Shown in pieces: positions 21,880 to 33,000 of a stretch of DNA of 64,000 nucleotides (the first letter of the stretch is position 1; each line of letters opens with the position of its first letter). The stretch is taken from positions 372,001 through 436,000 of the forward strand of contig JASPKZ010007797.1 of assembly GCA_030220185.1 (NCBI GenBank), given 5' to 3'. A program made the position numbers and the translations under genes. Below the pieces are notes generated by a model. That model saw nothing but the letters and a program-made list of their open reading frames with translations, was not told where the DNA came from and did no database searches. The DNA comes from Diploptera punctata. Taxonomy: Eukaryota > Arthropoda > Insecta > Blattodea > Blaberidae.

Positions 21880-23705
21880 ATATGTGAACTACTGATCTTC
21901 TCTCTCTTTCACTCCTTGAGGCACCAATCCCTTTGAGAGCGCTGTAACCTTCACAGCCAATAGAACAAACCTCTACACAATATTGTCATAAGAACACTTT
22001 TCATACTTCTTCTTTGAATGTATTCGAGGGTCCATAACAATAGTATTGGAGTGGACTTATTAACCGTCAATTTTGTGTTCATTAGGTTTGACAATCTGAT
22101 AGTGGAACTCCTTATAAATACATAAAAAAAATTGATGTTCCTGATATCATCGACCTCACTCACTAGTAGTCATTTAGTAATACAATAATATGAATGCATA
22201 ACAGTTTTAATTCAGCTTCCAATGACATTTTGGGGATACAAGAGTTGTGTTAAAGCCTGTTTATTGTCCACCCAGATAAGAATTTTCTGTAAAACATTTA
22301 TACAATTCATATAACGGTTTACCATCTTGAGCAGCTTAAGCAGATATGGCAATACCACATTAGTATTTTTGTCTCTTTCTCTCTCTAGCGCTTCTGACAC
22401 ACAGCGCTGATGGGTTCAAACCAGGGTTTCACTTGAAGTTGTCAGTTGACATTAAGTTAGTACACTTACAATACTATAACTAGTGTCTGTGACTGGTTTC
22501 CCTGACCCTGGAATTTAGGGTTAAATTCAGTGACATAGCCAGCAGTTTGGGCCCATCCATAAAATTTGCAAATATTGCAGATAAAAATTTTAATGTGTAT
22601 TTTTAATTTATTTCTGCATTCTGCTTAGGGGAAAACACTCAACATTAAAAATAAACCAAGGATCAAGAGCATTAGTTACAACTGATTTGGAGCAACCATT
22701 AACACATACATAGAACATGAATAACTTAAGCTAAGCAAATGACAAGAGATGAGAGCCGAGTGCTGTGACTGGGTAAATTAGAATGTCCGCTACTGAATAA
22801 TCTGTTCGGATTGTAGAAAATAACAAACAGCAGTAGCAAGATTAAAATCTGGAAACATAAAACATAAATATAGCAGATATTTCCAATATGCACGTAGTGC
22901 AATGCAGACCAGCTCACATGCTATCTACCATGCATAGACTTCACTCAAAAGGAATAAAGTCATCAGTTCTTGAAAGCAAAACCAACTCCTGGATTTGGTC
23001 TAAGGACCTATAGACAAGTATAATAACAACAATCAACAGAATTAAGATATTGGCAGTTCCTATAACTCCTCTTAGTGAAAAATTCTAGTGATGTCCCTGG
23101 TCAGTAGTTGAGCAATAATAGATAAAAAAACTTCATAAGAATTTAGATAATGGCATTATTTCCAGGGCTGAGATAAGAGTCATGGACACAATTATGGCAT
23201 TTTATACATCTATGATGCAAATAATTTAAAGTATATTTTGTACAAATTTTTAGGTGCAAAAATACCTAAAATATGGCAATGTTGATACTATTATCTAATT
23301 AAAAACAATCCTGTTGAAATATGTTGCCACATTTTCTCACAATTTGAAAACTTAAGCATGAACTGTTAATAAGGAAGTCATCATATGACAAATTTTGTAC
23401 TTATTACCTTTTAATGATTTGCTGTTTTTCAAACAGTTTAATTAATTTCCAAAAATACCTAAAATGTGGTAATGTTGTTACTAGAGAGCCATCTAGAGCA
23501 TATTTTATGAGACTTGGTAGCAAGTGAGCCCAGCATCAGTGCTTGTCTTTCCTGGTGAATGGATATACTGCAGTCTCTTTTTGTTCCAGTCTTCAAGGAT
23601 GCAGCATATGGTCACATTGCATTAAAACACTGAATTTGATATGCAAAAATTTGAGAACAGAATTACTAGCGAGTAGGAGCATGAATTTGTCAGCTTGCAA
23701 TTTTT
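21880..23705. other. Mostly unassigned sequence
   Basis: No gene seen. A 16-base inverted pair (CTGACAACTTCAAGTG at 21548, complement near 22424) brackets the SINE region, and AAAATACCTAAAAT-GTGG blocks at 23267 and 23452 repeat directly. Confidence 0.4.
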
Positions 23706-23716
23706 AATTATGAGGA

Positions 23717-24100
23717 TTTTTTTTGCAAATGCCCCAGGTTGTCTTCCGACATTCCTGGTGTTCTATCCTGGCATGACGTTCTTATAACCCACTTCTGAGG
23801 TTGGGGCGCCTGGAAGGCAGGGTTACGTTGCCCCGATGATATGATGGGTGATGATGATAGTGGTGCGCCAGGAGAGTCCCTAATCCTAGCTTAATCTAAG
23901 ATAAATATGAATGATGATGATTGTGATGGCCATATGATTTCGGGGACTGTTTGGGCCTTAAAGTTTTCCTGACATTTGTCTTACAGGTGAGGAAAAACAC
24001 CAATAAAAACCACACCCAGAAAAACTGTCCCGACCGGGGATCGAACCCGGGCCCGCTGCGTGATAAGGCAGCACGCTACCTCGAGACCACAGCGGTGGAC
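23717..24100 (-). mobile_element. SINE family D, full copy with target-site duplication
   Basis: Head ACCGCTGTGGTCTCGAGG at the right end (minus strand), B box GGTTCGATCCC, shared 3' body and A tail. 11-bp duplication aattatgagga at 23706-23716 and 24101-24111. Confidence 0.85.
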
Positions 24101-24449
24101 AATTATGAGGAATATAAAAAGTAAAGTATACAAAGATAATCTGTGAGTTAAAGACTGCACTGTATGAGAAATCAGAAGACTTACAGTAGATGAACTCGCA
24201 CATGTAAATACCAATTTCCTTCTGAGATGTGAGGAATGTGTTACAGCAGATGCATATAATTTTCAACAACTTTTGTAGTCAAGATTAGTAAATTATATCA
24301 ATACTATAATTTTAATATTTAAAATAAAATTCATTTCACCTCACCTAGATCCTGTCTTTTAATTACACTGGTTTCATAACCTTAGTGGTTACATGACTGA
24401 TGTTCTGTCATCCTGGAACACTACTTCTTACTCATCTGTTGATGAACCA

Positions 24450-24720
24450 ATGAATAATCAAATCAATTTCCCCAGGAAAAACATAAGGAGTTCACTGCTT
24501 GGAAAAAATCCACATTCAAAAAGCTAAGAAAGAAAAATTAATGAATTTTGAAATTCCCAGGAAGTTGATTTGATTAGAAGGTTCATTGGTCCATCAACAG
24601 ATGGAGTAAGAAGCAGTTCCCCAGGGCAACAGAATATCGGTCATGTAACTATTGAAGATGTAACCATAAAGGTTATGAAAGCCAGTCTACTTAAAAGACT
24701 GGATATGAGGTGAAATGTAA
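24450..24720 (+). pseudogene. PLE C-terminal tail fragment
   Basis: Broken frames read KIHIQKAKKEKLMNFEIP and RRFIGPSTDG, the end of a PLE GIY-YIG ORF, then a degraded hammerhead-like stretch (TTGAAGA, AACC/GGTT stem, GAAA) and GGATATGAGGTGAAATG. Confidence 0.65.
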
Positions 24721-24754
24721 AGAATTTTATTTTAATAGTAATATTTCTTATAAT

Positions 24755-24900
24755 ATTCTAAATTACCTTCTCGGGATTCTTGGCTGTGTTTTTGTGGTAT
24801 TGTCTTCTTGACGTTTCATCACCTTCTGTGGGCAACTTCTTCAGGAGATTTTACTTGTAGAGATTTTCGTAGTAACTGCTAATTAGTTGTTAACTTGTGT
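24755..24900 (-). repeat. PLE terminal repeat, left arm
   Basis: About 130 bp repeated in reverse at 25737-25857, bracketing 840 bp that include a tRNA-cassette element. Contains a hammerhead-like core. Confidence 0.65.
24803..24850 (-). ncRNA. Hammerhead-like motif, helix III ACGT
   Basis: Minus strand CTGAAGA (24844-24838), GAAA, palindrome ACGT (24814-24811), cleavage base C24810. Stem II is damaged here; the sister copy at 25771 keeps a perfect ATCACC/GGTGAT stem but has lost the GAAAC end. Confidence 0.5.
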
Positions 24901-25039
24901 GATCTTCTAGTCCAAGATTCAAAAAGAATAATCTTTCTAATTTTCACTTAACTACAATCATGCTTCAATGAATGTTATCAAGGAAATTTATATCATCTAT
25001 TATTTCTATGTAATTACAGAAAATCAATACTTATATTCT

Positions 25040-25365
25040 GGTCTGGGCAAAAATTTTTCTCTTCAAATATAATTTATCTTTCAATGAGAAGTGTCAAATT
25101 AATAATAAAAACATCAATTGAAGCCATACTGGCTTTATAAAGTAGTGTTTAAATTCATGATAAATGTCTTCTTAACTAAGAAGCCGCCATTTGCAAAGAT
25201 GGAAGCAAAGGCTTCATAGCATATGGCGCTGGGAATTACAAAGTATATAAGAGAAAAATTTGCATCCAGATCGGAACTCGCCCCGATAGCTCAGATGGTA
25301 GAACATTGGCCTAGAAAGCCAAAGGTCCTGGATTCGAGTCTCAGTCTGGGCAAAAATGTTTCTCT
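25040..25365 (+). mobile_element. tRNA-cassette element with upstream module
   Basis: A partial tRNA 3' end (25040-25050) and trailer, the GCCGCCATTTGCAAAGAT module with AACTAAGAAG, then leader, full tRNA-like unit and trailer. Confidence 0.75.
25280..25351 (+). tRNA. tRNA-like unit, acceptor GCCCCGA/TCTGGGC
   Basis: 72 nt. A box TAGCTCAGATGG, B box GGATTCGAGTC, anticodon stem TTGGC/GCCAA, loop CTAGAAA. Confidence 0.5.
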
Positions 25366-25736
25366 TCTAATATAACTTATATTCTTGTTAAAGTTTTTCT
25401 ACTGAATAGTGCATTTAATGGTAAATTTAGATTATTCTAAAAATTGTGAACTCAAGTCAATTTAAATTGTGCGAATTAACCACAAGATCTAAAAGGCTGA
25501 GTATGTTAAATATACTAATACAATATGAATTATGAAACTTTTAAAATATTATTAAAGTTTTCTTCAACATAATTATTTGACAAAATTATAATTATAATTT
25601 AAAATAACGTCAAGCTCATAGGTAGCCTCATAGTAAATATTGAACCAATTTACGCGATGTTATAGAAATCTATGTTTTATCAATCATTTCATTAATTATT
25701 CCTTAACATAGAAAAACACAAATTAACAACTAATTA

Positions 25737-25857
25737 GCAGTTACTACAAAAATCTACACACGAAAATCTCCTGAAGATATCACCCGCAGAAGGTGATGAA
25801 AAACCGAGAAGACAAAACTACAAGACACGGCCAAGAATCTCGAAAAAGTATTTTAGA
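25737..25857 (+). repeat. PLE terminal repeat, right arm
   Basis: Inverted counterpart of 24755-24900; holds CTGAAGA at 25771 and a 6-bp perfect stem II. Confidence 0.65.
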
Positions 25858-25874
25858 ATACATAATGATAGCCG

Positions 25875-26218
25875 TCCCGCGCCGTAGCCGAGCGGTTAAG
25901 GTAGGAAGCCTTGGCGCAGAGCTACGGGACTTGCGCTGGTTCGAGTCTCCATGGGGGAAGAAATTTTCTCATGGTATTTCGGCCAGTATGGGACCGGTGC
26001 CCACCCAGCATCGTGAGGCAATTGGGTAGCTACAATAAGTAGCGGCTCCAGGTTGAGGAACCAGCTATAATGGCTGGGGGACTCGACATGCTAACCACAT
26101 GTCACCCCTACACTGGCTGTTGATCATCTACCTCTGTGATTGACACATGTGGATGTGAAGGGCCAGCAGCCGGCTGGTAAAAGGGCAACCGCTGAAAAGT
26201 GGAAAGACCCTCAATCGG
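25875..26218 (+). mobile_element. SINE family B, full copy with target-site duplication
   Basis: Pol III head with A box TAGCCGAGCGGTTAAGG and B box GGTTCGAGTCT, body through CAGCAGCCGGCTGG. 13-bp duplication ataatgatagccg at 25862-25874 and 26219-26231. Confidence 0.88.
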
Positions 26219-26231
26219 ATAATGATAGCCG

Positions 26232-27104
26232 CGAAAGTCTTAACCAATATATTTCCTATAATAGTTCAATATAATGTTAATAGTTGACCCTAATGGACTC
26301 TGTTCATAGGGAACAACAAGCACTGATTCTGGGCCCTTTTAGAGAATGTCAAATTGCTCTGTATTTATCTGATTAAAATCAGTATTGTTGAATAATGTTA
26401 CCACATTTCATTACATTTATAAATCTTAATTAATATATCAGCTGTTAATAAGAATGTTATTATATAACACATTTTATAACCAATTAATGGTTTGCTGTTT
26501 TTAAAACAGTTTAATTAATTGTATCAAATAAAACAGACACATTTTAATAAAGTACACCTAAAAAATAATGCATTAAAAATATTACTTCCTATAACTTTTC
26601 TACTTCATTACCAGGGTTTTCAAACTTTTTTCTGTAGGGACTTTCCTCAATTTCCATGATCTGAACACATCTCCTCTGTCAAAAGTGAAATACTTCAACA
26701 AAAAAATAATATATGAGTCCCTAAAAGAAAGAACATCATTATATGCCTAGTAAAATGTATTGAATGTATTCATCCTTAATGGAAAATATGTGTTATTGAT
26801 ACAGATAATCTATTTTTTTAACATTTATTAGCCAATGTCAACTCTGTGCAATAAGATATTCATATTAAAAGTGAGAAATACAGATAGAGAGAAAATTTAA
26901 ATAATATTAAGACATGTATTTTGTTATATTTATGCAGGATAAGTTGGTTCATTTATAATATAGTATATTATTTGCCCAAGTTAGGTCTGCATGGCAGCTA
27001 GAGAAGTGTGTTAACACTAGTGTCACCAAACTATTTCTCTATGGAAGGGAGAATCCCTAAACACATACGAAATATTGTTACATGGTTGTCAAATTAGTTT
27101 TATG
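26232..27104. other. Unassigned; one diverged direct repeat
   Basis: 26385-26520 resembles 23320-23450 (TTTGCTGTTTTT-AAACAGTTTAATTAATT). No gene seen. Confidence 0.4.
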
Positions 27105-27322
27105 AATGAGTTGGAGAAAATGTTTTTAATATCTCACCTCATAAAGTTGTGTGTTTCAAAAGTGTAATTCCACTTCCATCTTCAGTCAAACTCCAAATGT
27201 TGGAAAATTAAAAGTAAAATTATACTTTTGAAACCGATATTGTGAAACATGCAACTGAGGTGAAATATTAAAAACATTTTCTCCAACTCATTCATAAATT
27301 TAAATACCTCATAGTGTTATTT
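27105..27322. repeat. PLE-end foldback
   Basis: Two inverted arms (GAATGAGTTGGAGAAAATG at left, complement at right) around a short centre, ending CTCATAGTGTTATTTCCC. The left arm holds a degraded hammerhead on the minus strand (CTGAAGA kept, helix III region deleted). Confidence 0.75.
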
Positions 27323-27329
27323 CCCACTT

Positions 27330-28605
27330 TGATTTTGATTAAAGTCAAATTAATTATCTAGTTGACAACTGTTGAAGGTTTCAGATAATTTAAAATAACA
27401 TAATCTTAAAGGGAAAAAGAAACCCCAAATGTAGAAATGTAAGATATATTTCATATTGATCCTAAAAAAAGATTTTGACAGTCTAATCCCTATCTATTGG
27501 TTGAACTATTTAAGTGTTTGTCATCTCTATATTTCCAGCCCCATAACACAACACAAGGGGTGGGAATTGTAATGAAGAAGGCAAAGGAGGGACAGCTCAT
27601 TCCCCAGTAGTAACAATGTTGCCAGATTATTCATTTGGTCAACGATTACTGTACATGTCAGATCATTTAAAAAGCATTGTATTTGCCAGTGCTCCCCTCC
27701 CAGTCAAATAACACAACACGGAGACAGGAAATGGCAACTTAGTAAGACAAGGAAGAGAATCGACAGCACATTCCTAGAATATTTTCCATGTGCAGATTTA
27801 ACTTAGGCGAGTAATAGGTCTTATATTATCATATTTATAGGACCTTTTTCGAAGGTTTTGTATCTTCCCTGAAAAACTTAGAAGAGCATCATACAGTTTG
27901 AAAACCCTTATACTGTATATTTCACTAAGTTACCTAGATGTTTGGACACAAAACATTAAATAAAGGTGGCTTTAGATTATGAGGTGAGTCTGGATTTTTA
28001 TATACTAAAAGGTAAGACTGCAACATAGTATGAGGAGATGTAAGATTCCTGACTGTCTTTTATCTTGGTTTCACACACAAACAGTTGAATAATATATTAC
28101 TATCTGTATTGCAATATTATCTTTTATTACATAAAAATCCAAACTCTAGTTATGAGATGCAATGGCTATAGACCAGCATCATCTGCCAAATCAACCTTAA
28201 GAAATGGGTAATTTTTTCTTCAATAATTCCAGTTTTTGGTTGTTTTTACATAGTACCCGTACGTTAATTTTCTGTTCACTCCCTTTCTAAACATTACCAT
28301 ATTATCAGGAATTCAGTTGTAACTACTGAGAAAATTCATCAAAATGTCACTAATAAAAAATGCAACATTGGAATTACCATATTTGTTTGTGCATAAAAAC
28401 ATTTTTTTCTCTTCAAAATACGACTTACAAATGGGTCACATCTTATACAATAGCCCTAATTTCCATAAATTGTGACAAATAAATAATTATTTGTATTTTT
28501 TGCTTAAATATAAATGGTTGCAATATTGAAATGTAATTGTCATTAAAACTGGATGATGCAAATTTAATATTTACATTTAGACTGCCTTAATTCTCATTCA
28601 AATAG
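27330..28605. other. No recognisable feature
   Basis: AT-rich; no ORF or known repeat recognised. Confidence 0.45.
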
Positions 28606-28609
28606 GTAA

Positions 28610-28845
28610 AATGTTGGGGTCAGGATTTTTAAACTGACCCAAACCCTCTGGCGGCACTGTGGCCCTGGGGTCGACTCAGCCTCTAACGGAAATGAGTACC
28701 AGACGCTTGTTCTGGGGGTAAAGGCGGCCGTCACGCAGGGCTGACAACCCGGCTGACATAAAAGTGCCGATTGTCTAGAAAAAGTGGGAGCCTTAACCTC
28801 CTACTACCCCAAGGGCCTCCGGGTCTGTTGTGGGATCACTTTTAC
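28610..28845 (+). mobile_element. SINE family F body, head missing
   Basis: Matches the body of 1590-1887 (AAACTGACCCAAACC, CTCAGCCTCTAACGG, GGCGGCCGTCAC, TGTCTAGAAAAAGT). Confidence 0.7.
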
Positions 28846-28849
28846 TTAT

Positions 28850-29580
28850 TATGTTAAAATATAGTTAAGTATATTTAACTGCAGTGATGTGCATTCAGAT
28901 CCCAGCTACCCCAGCACTGTTGTGGTAATTAATATATTAATAATTTTGGATTAAAATAAAATAACACTTTTAATAAAATAACATATTTGCCAAATTTCAT
29001 TCAAATCAATTATGTGAGAACATCAAAATTCCCACCATATTCTGCGTATTCACATTATCTCCATAGAGGAACACATAGCATGTTTCTTCTATGTTATCCC
29101 CACCAACACCAGCTATTTTGCTGCATATGAATTAGCAATAACCCACTAAATGAATCTGCCTGCTAAGTCAAGCAATAACCCACACTAGACCCGCTAGATA
29201 AGCTCGTGCCTTATTTCATTGATTTTTATTGAACACCAGCTAGTTGAACCCAGAAATATCAAAACTCAAAGTATACATAAGGTCGAATGATCTTTTGACA
29301 TGATGATTAGATCATCAGAACATTATTTTAGACCTATGACGATAATAAAAAAAAAACTATATGGCTATGGCAGCCCCAGAAAAATGTTTTCTGTGCATTA
29401 ATAAAGCTTTCACAATGTGGGAAGTGCAAAATAGCCTGAATATAAAATTGAATTACCATAAAATAGTGAAAATGGATTTTTTATAACAAAAATTATATCA
29501 TACATGCACTTGTGCCATAATATTGGCCATTTTAAAGAAAAAAATTATAGTATTTTTTTATAAAGTTATTATTCAGAAAA
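28850..29580. other. No recognisable feature
   Basis: AT-rich sequence 3' of the nSMase gene; GCTTACC-free, no repeat recognised. Confidence 0.4.
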
Positions 29581-29585
29581 TTTCC

Positions 29586-29591
29586 TTTATT
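29586..29591 (-). promoter_or_regulatory. Possible polyadenylation signal for the nSMase gene
   Basis: AATAAA on the minus strand about 220 bases past the stop codon. The region is AT-rich, so chance occurrence is likely; no downstream element was identified. Confidence 0.3.
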
Positions 29592-29812
29592 ATGGTAAAT
29601 TCTGAGGTGTGTTTTAAACATAACGGAATGTCCTATACACTAACAAATAAGGTACTTAGTTCCAAAAAAGCTCTCAGAAGTTGGCAGAAATGTCAGCAGA
29701 AACATATGAATGCAGAAAGAAACAATGCAGAAAAAAATCATGAATATCAATCAAATTATATATATAAATAAATAAAAAATCATAAGTGAGAATCAAGATA
29801 CCACAATTACCA

Positions 29813-30022
29813 TTATCTGTCACAAGGTTTAAAGGACATACAGACAGGCAGATGATCTGTTAAATTTGTGAGCGTTGATAGGAAACAATAACCAACTATG
29901 TCGCTGGTATTGCCTCTGTACAGGATTTTATCCACTCTTCTCTTGCCTCCGTATGGTAAAGGGTCAATGAATCCATTAGCTCCTGGTTTAGCCACAGATG
30001 TCATTAAGTGTGTTGAGTGAAT
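29813..30022 (-). CDS. SMPD3: nSMase2-like terminal coding exon 5
   Basis: The exon encodes residues 449-517 and the TAA stop. The acceptor is ttgtatag|ATT (AG 30024-30023), phase 0 as required by exon 4. It holds the substrate-site RRVDKILY (Asp479) and the terminal LTDHLPV motif with the catalytic Asp504-His505 pair. A nearer AG (ccag before GAGCTAATGG) would give the wrong phase. A tRNA-like array lies only 76 bases upstream of this exon. A possible AATAAA signal lies at 29591-29586 on this strand. Confidence 0.88.
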   Translation of the reverse strand: MHSTHLMTSVAKPGANGFIDPLPYGGKRRVDKILYRGNTSDIVGYCFLSTLTNLTDHLPVCMSFKPCDR

Positions 30023-33000
30023 CTATACAATATAACAAAAATTAAACTACATAAAATTCTAATAAAATCAGACTTATTTCTAACAAAATATACCATTGAT
30101 GTTTTTATTATTGATTTAACATTTCTCACTGAAAGATAAATTATATTTGAAAAATTTTCGCCTAGACCGAGACTCGAACCCGGGACCCTTGGCTTTCCGG
30201 GCCAAGCGCTCTACCAACTGAGCTACCGAGGCGAGTTACGATCTAGACGCAAATTTTTCTCTTATATACGTTGTAATTCCCTATCGCCAAATGCTTTTGA
30301 AACCATTGCTTCTATCTTTGCAAATGGCGGCTTCTTAGTTAAGAAGACATTTATTGGGAATTTAACATTACTTTATAAAGCTAGTAAGGCTTCTAATGAT
30401 GTTTTTATTATTGATTTAACATTTCTCACTGAAAGATAAATTATATTTGAAGAGAAAAATTTTCGCCTAGACCGAGACTCGAACCCGGGACCCTTGGCTT
30501 TCCAGGTCAAGCGCTCTACCAACTGAGCTACCGAGGCGAGTTACGATCTAGATGCAAATTTTTCTCTTATATACGTTGTAATTCCCTATCGCCAAATGCT
30601 TTATCTCGGTCTAGGCGAAAATTTTTCTCTTCAAATATAATTTATCTTTCAGTGAGAAATGTTAAATCAATAATAAAAACATCATTAGAAGCCTTACTAG
30701 CTTTATAAAGTAATGTTAAATTCCCAATAAATGTCTTCTTAACTAAGAAGCCGCCATTTGCAAAGATAGAAGCAATGGTTTCAAAAGCATTTGGCGATAG
30801 GGAATTACAACGTATATAAGAGAAAAATTTGCGTCTAGATCGTAACTTGCCTCGGTAGCTCAGTTGGTAGAGCGCTTGGCCCGGAAAGCCAAGGGACCCG
30901 GGTTCAAGTCTCGGTCTAGGCAAAAATTTTTCTCTTCAAATATAAAATATACATTGTTCAATTTAATATTTTTGAAAGAATTATTCTCAGGAAAATACAG
31001 GACTTCTATAAAAGAAGCAAACAAAGTTAAGATATTTGATCTGTGTATTCTTACCTCTTATGATTGTTTTTGTTGAACATATGTTTCAAGAAGAATGAGT
31101 CATTTTTATATCTTACCTCATAGTTTATGTTTTCTTAAACATGGGAATTGCAGTTTTCAAAAGGAAACAACCCTTCCATTTTCAACTGACATTATGACTA
31201 TCAGATTTTCGTTGAAACCTCCGTCTATAATGTTGCCATCTGGTGTTGATTTGATGATCTTCGAGATCAGGTTCCATTCATCAGAAATTTAAAAAATCAT
31301 GGATTTAGATTTGTTCTTTTTTGAACTTTATTGTGTGCCCAAGGGTGATATTGTATTTTTTATCTTTTGGTTTTTCTATCTGAAAAGTGCTTTTGTTCCT
31401 CAATTTTTATTTTTTGTACTTCTCAATTTTTTGTGCCTTGCACACACAATAAATTTGAAAAGATTTTTGAAAAATTTAATATGTGTTTAGTATCAAAGAA
31501 TGATTAAAGTTTAAATAAACTAATAAAAACCAACAAAAATGTAAAAATTGATGGTAAAAAATCAGGAATACATCAAATAAAATGTGCAGACTGTGATAAG
31601 TAAAACTAGGATTTTTGTATGTAATATTAACATGCAAAATTGTACATATTTACGTAATAATATTTGGTGAAATATGTAATATTACATAAAAAAAAGTTCT
31701 TGAAATATATAATTTTAAATACATTAAAATTAAGTTTTATGTGAATTTATACTAAATATTAAGTTACTTGATACCTGATTTTATTAATAAAAAGTAAAGT
31801 GTGGGACAATTATTAATTAAACATGTTGATATAATAAATATACCCTCTTACTAATAATCCATATATAACTTTTATAAAAGGTTTATACACTCTCAGTTGA
31901 AAATTCTTACTAATAAACACTGTATTAGCTGTTCAGAGTATAAGAGGTGTACAACTTTACATGGGAATCGTTATACATGCTTCCAGCCTTGTTTAAGGAT
32001 TGTATAACTAGACAAAATGTCGGACTTCAAGATCAACTGATTGTTTTCTTATGATATTGATTAATGTTTCCTTAAATTTAACGCAAAATGCAACACTAAC
32101 GACTGTTTGATGGATGCACAGGGCATAATTAATATTAATAAAGCTCTGGGTAGGAAAATAAAGTCATCATAAAATTCTCGATTAGGCCTAACGATATTTT
32201 TAAATTGAACATTGATTCACAAAAGAATATGTTCTACAATAATTGCTGTAGACAAGATTTAACCTGAATGTAGTTTAAAGCTGCATAATATTATTTTAAC
32301 AAAACTTTCTTGCATCATTAATACATAATACACATACCGATATAAAAATGTATTTAATTATAGAGGTACTACTACTGCAGCAAGCTACATGTTAGCTTGA
32401 TAGTCTTGTGGTTAGAGCTTCTGACTACGGTCCATGAGGTCCTAGGTACGATTCCCGATCAAACTGCAATTTTTTTTTCACTTAAAAGCGTTACTCTGTT
32501 GTCGGTAACATTTCCTACTATTTTGAACATTTTCTAACACATCTTAAAACACTGCATATAATTCATAAGTAATGGGAAAAACTTTCATTAGTTTCCAAGA
32601 ATTGTTCGAAAATCTTAGAAATTGTTAGATGGCAGCACATTATCTGTGAAACTAATTCTACGATATATTTGACATAGTGTAAAGGAAAATGTAAATAAAT
32701 TAAAACACACTTATTTTTTCCGTACCTCCCCAATTAGGGAATCTCTATAAATTCTTATCCATATTCATTTCTTACACAATCTCTAGTTTATGTTGTTTTA
32801 TTTCTGTTACAAACTGCGTGTAATATTGTTCTGATGTCATAATGATGATGAATATGTGACGTATTGTGTATAACGGTTGTATTGTTATATAGCTCTGGCA
32901 CAACGTTTATTAGTAAGGAAATTATACATGATCTACATAAGGCTTATACATTGTATAACTAAACAATTGATAAAAACTTGTATAAGAGATTTTTATTAGT

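Larger units (their letters stand above)
30099..30943. mobile_element. tRNA-cassette array of three units (-,-,+)
   Basis: Three tRNA-like units with intervening modules: 30160-30232 (-), 30465-30537 (-), 30849-30921 (+). Flanks aaaatataccattg (30085-30098) and aaaatatacattg (30944-30956) are a target duplication with one indel. The array lies in the last nSMase intron, 76 bases from the terminal exon. Confidence 0.8.

Noticed and set aside
29972..29975. Nearer AG as acceptor of the last nSMase exon
   Set aside because: It would enter in the wrong phase after exon 4; the AG at 30024-30023 gives phase 0 and has a better pyrimidine-rich tract.
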